A stretch of DNA of 7,837 nucleotides from an uncultured Oscillospiraceae bacterium. Its GTDB lineage: Bacteria; Bacillota; Clostridia; Oscillospirales; Oscillospiraceae. Positions within the stretch are counted from its first letter, which is position 1. The number at the start of each line of letters is the position of its first letter. The notes beneath the pieces were generated by a model. It was not told the DNA's origin. It saw nothing but the letters and a program-made list of their open reading frames with translations, and did not search any database. A program made the position numbers and the translations under genes. Shown one piece after another: positions 6,362 through 7,837 of the stretch. Where the stretch lies: contig CAKUJN010000088.1 of assembly GCA_934661735.1 (NCBI GenBank), positions 1 through 7,837 of the forward strand, written 5' to 3'.

Positions 6362-6444
6362 CACAATTCAACGTTACCCCAATAAAAATTTCAGGCTTTT
6401 CTGTCTGATTATGTATGTTCCATGCACAACCGTCCGCGCCGGAC

Positions 6445-6473
6445 TTGCAAAACGCGCGCCGGTCGGGTATGAT
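6445..6473 (+). promoter_or_regulatory. Promoter of rlmH-cupin
   Basis: TTGCAA (6445-6450) and TATGAT (6468-6473) are separated by 17 bases. A short inverted repeat, GTCCG/CGGAC (6432-6444), abuts the -35 box. Transcription would begin near 6480, right at the GC palindrome 6481-6498. Confidence 0.75.
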
Positions 6474-6480
6474 GGACACA

Positions 6481-6498
6481 GCGCGGCGCGCGCCGCGC
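6481..6498. repeat. Perfect 18-base GC-only palindrome in the rlmH leader
   Basis: The 18 bases at 6481-6498 are identical to their reverse complement and consist only of G and C. They lie at the expected 5' end of the rlmH transcript, 24 bases before the ATG, just upstream of the ribosome binding site. The palindrome could fold as a 5' hairpin that stabilises the message, or bind a protein at the transcription start; neither is shown. Confidence 0.6.
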
Positions 6499-6521
6499 AC
6501 GCCGGACGGGAGGGACGCGCC

Positions 6522-7004
6522 ATGTTTTCGGAAACACTGATCTGCGTGGGAAAGCTGAAGGAGAAGTTCTATCTTTCCGCCGCCGCGGAGTATACAAAGC
6601 GGCTGGGCGGACTGTGCGCGTTCCAGCTGATCGAGCTGCCGGAGGTCCGCCTGCCGGAGAATCCCTCGCAGGCCGAAATCGCGCAGGCGCTGGCAAAGGA
6701 GGCCGCGTCCATCCGTGCGAAGGTCCCGAAGGGCAGCTGGCTGTGCGTGCTGGCGATTGAGGGCAGGGAGCTGTCGTCACAGGCGCTGGCGGCCCAGCTG
6801 GACGCCGTGCGGCAGAGCGGCAAAAGCAGCGCCTGCTTTGTCATCGGTTCGTCGTTCGGGCTGGACGCGTCGCTGAAGGCGTCGGCGGATTTCCGGCTGT
6901 CCATGTCTCCGATGACGTTTCCGCACCACCTGGCGCGCGTCATGGCGCTGGAGCAGCTGTATCGCGCCGAGTCCATTCTGGCCGGCACGAAATATCATAA
7001 ATAA
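6522..7004 (+). CDS. rlmH: 23S rRNA (pseudouridine-1915 N3)-methyltransferase RlmH
   Basis: A 160-residue SPOUT-class methyltransferase that adds a methyl group from S-adenosylmethionine to pseudouridine 1915 in helix 69 of 23S rRNA, on the assembled ribosome. The length is normal for the family (about 155-160). Landmarks are the N-terminal ICVGKLKEKFY (7-17), the strand LAIEGRELSS (77-86), FVIGSSFGL (106-114, the SAM-binding turn; most homologues have GG in place of GS) and the nearly invariant C-terminal block MTFPHHLARVMALEQLYRA (131-149) ending in GTKYHK. The start at 6522 follows a GGGAGGG site and gives the conserved N-terminus; frames extending upstream cover the promoter and palindrome. 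The cupin gene follows after 24 bases, in the same transcript. Confidence 0.95.
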   Translation: MFSETLICVGKLKEKFYLSAAAEYTKRLGGLCAFQLIELPEVRLPENPSQAEIAQALAKEAASIRAKVPKGSWLCVLAIEGRELSSQALAAQLDAVRQSGKSSACFVIGSSFGLDASLKASADFRLSMSPMTFPHHLARVMALEQLYRAESILAGTKYHK

Positions 7005-7028
7005 TTCTATGTAAAGAGGGTATTTTCC

Positions 7029-7379
7029 ATGTTCAAGGCATCCGAGCAAATGGACCGTGCGGTCAAGCACAACATCCGCGGCGGCAATGGCAGTCCGTCG
7101 TTCCGCTATCTGTTTTCCGCCGAGGAGCTGGGAAACCGTGCCGAGCTGATGGCCGTTATCACCCTGCAGCCCGACGAATCGGTAGGCGTGCATCCGCATG
7201 AGACAAACGGCGAGGCGTATTTCATCCTCTCCGGCAGCGCGACCGTCACCGAGGACGGTGTGGAGCGCGTCCTGTACGCGGGCGACGCGGAATTCTGCGC
7301 CGACGGCCACACCCACTCCATCCGCAACCACACGGACGAAGAAACGCAGTTCCTCGCCGTGATTGTTCCAAACCGCTGA
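7029..7379 (+). CDS. Small single-domain cupin protein
   Basis: A 116-residue protein made of one cupin beta-barrel. Cupin motif 1 is visible as G53-V-His55-P-His57-x4-Glu62-x6-Gly69 and motif 2 as Gly85-x5-Ala91-x-Gly93-x2-His96-x3-Asn100, so the usual metal ligands (two His, Glu, His) are all present; the proline of motif 2 is replaced by alanine. Such small cupins bind a metal and act as isomerases, dioxygenases, sugar-binding or sensor proteins; the sequence does not say which. There is no signal peptide, so it is cytoplasmic. An AAAGAGGG site 9 bases before the ATG fixes the start. It follows rlmH by 24 bases and is closed by a terminator, so the two share a transcript; a functional link to RlmH is not obvious. 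Confidence 0.88.
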   Translation: MFKASEQMDRAVKHNIRGGNGSPSFRYLFSAEELGNRAELMAVITLQPDESVGVHPHETNGEAYFILSGSATVTEDGVERVLYAGDAEFCADGHTHSIRNHTDEETQFLAVIVPNR

Positions 7380-7381
7380 GC

Positions 7382-7417
7382 AAAGTCCCGCTGCGCCATC
7401 TGCGCCGCGGGACTTTT
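7382..7417 (+). terminator. Terminator of rlmH-cupin
   Basis: AAAGTCCCGC (7382-7391) pairs with GCGGGACTTT (7407-7416) around a 15-base loop, ending in a run of four T residues. It begins three bases after the cupin stop codon. Confidence 0.85.
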
Positions 7418-7432
7418 GCCCGCTTTCACCGG

Positions 7433-7837
7433 ACCGCCTCTTTTGCGGTAAGGCCGCAACCGTGCCTCCGGCGGCCTACTTTTTCTGTCTTGCCAGAAAA
7501 AGTAGGCAAAAAGATGCGCTTGGAGACGCGCCATATTGCGCGCTGACGCGCGCGATTTCTTTGACGCCCTGACGGGCGCAAGGCGGATACATCTCCAATG
7601 GTTTATAGTTCCGAGGAATGTACTACACACAGTTATCGGCAGACTGTATCAACTTCGGTTCTTCTCATTTCCGGAATACTTGGGTGATTATGATGTTACA
7701 CAGTATGTTGTAGGGGCCGATGCGAGCGCCCCACGGGGGAAATCCAAAAGGGGACCGCAGTCCCCTCCTGGTCGCTTTAAGGGGTTTGCAAAGGGGGAAA
7801 TCGAAATCCCCCTTTGCGCGCCTCTTTTTGCCCACTT
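7433..7837. mobile_element. Second copy (B) of the long inverted-repeat element, cut by the window end
   Basis: The left arm starts with a 14-bp hairpin (7474-7487 with 7494-7507, GCCTACTTTTTCTG stem) and follows the left arm of copy A almost base for base at first (identical from CCTACT to GATGCGC), then with scattered changes through GTTCCGA, ATGTACTACAC, CTCATTTCCGGAATACT to TGTAGGGG (about 7711-7718). The outer flank 7433-7473 matches, inverted, the sequence to the right of copy A (4371-4412). The centre differs from copy A: it holds a hairpin AGGGGAC/GTCCCCT (7749-7766) and an 11-bp hairpin GCAAAGGGGGA/TCCCCCTTTGC (7788-7817). The last 20 bases (7818-7837) are identical to 4327-4346 of the right arm of copy A, so the right arm begins at the window edge. 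This stretch contains no gene. Confidence 0.75.

Noticed and set aside
6777..7331. Minus-strand frames opposite rlmH and the cupin gene
   Set aside because: Antisense by-products of two well-supported genes, without start signals.

Overview
The window looks like chromosomal DNA of a Gram-positive anaerobe of the class Clostridia, probably a moderately GC-rich gut member of the Oscillospirales. This rests on four things: the paired methylenetetrahydrofolate reductase genes metV-metF, the DUF2975 plus YozG-like regulator pair, strong AGGAG-type ribosome binding sites, and the style of the intergenic repeats. The species cannot be named from this sequence.

Layout. Positions 1-1200 are visibly AT-rich and hold the 5' part of a DUF3800-family gene (minus strand, running off the left edge) and about 650 bases with no convincing gene. 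This ends at an initiator tRNA-fMet gene (1243-1319, minus), after which composition switches to GC-rich housekeeping DNA. Positions 1402-3646 hold a complete three-gene minus-strand unit: promoter with an adjacent inverted repeat, DUF2975 membrane protein, small Xre/Cro-type regulator, ten- or eleven-span DUF4153/DUF4173-type membrane protein, and terminator. Positions 3690-4541 hold no gene: an approximately 640-base element whose two halves form one long imperfect inverted repeat, plus a flanking 46-base direct repeat. Positions 4569-6361 hold the metV-metF operon (minus) with its own promoter and terminator. Positions 6445-7417 hold rlmH and a small cupin gene (plus) with promoter and terminator, divergent from metV. 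From 7430 to the right edge lies a second copy of the repeat element, cut by the window end.

How the genes work together. MetV and MetF are two parts of one enzyme that reduces methylene-tetrahydrofolate to methyl-tetrahydrofolate, and they are translationally coupled. The DUF2975/regulator/DUF4173 genes form a compact, probably self-regulated membrane-protein operon of unknown purpose. RlmH modifies the ribosome; the cupin behind it has no known role. tRNA-fMet is a stand-alone transcription unit and marks the boundary with a possible accessory region. The least explained part is the repeat family: three related arms occur in under 8 kb, each starting with a strong hairpin.
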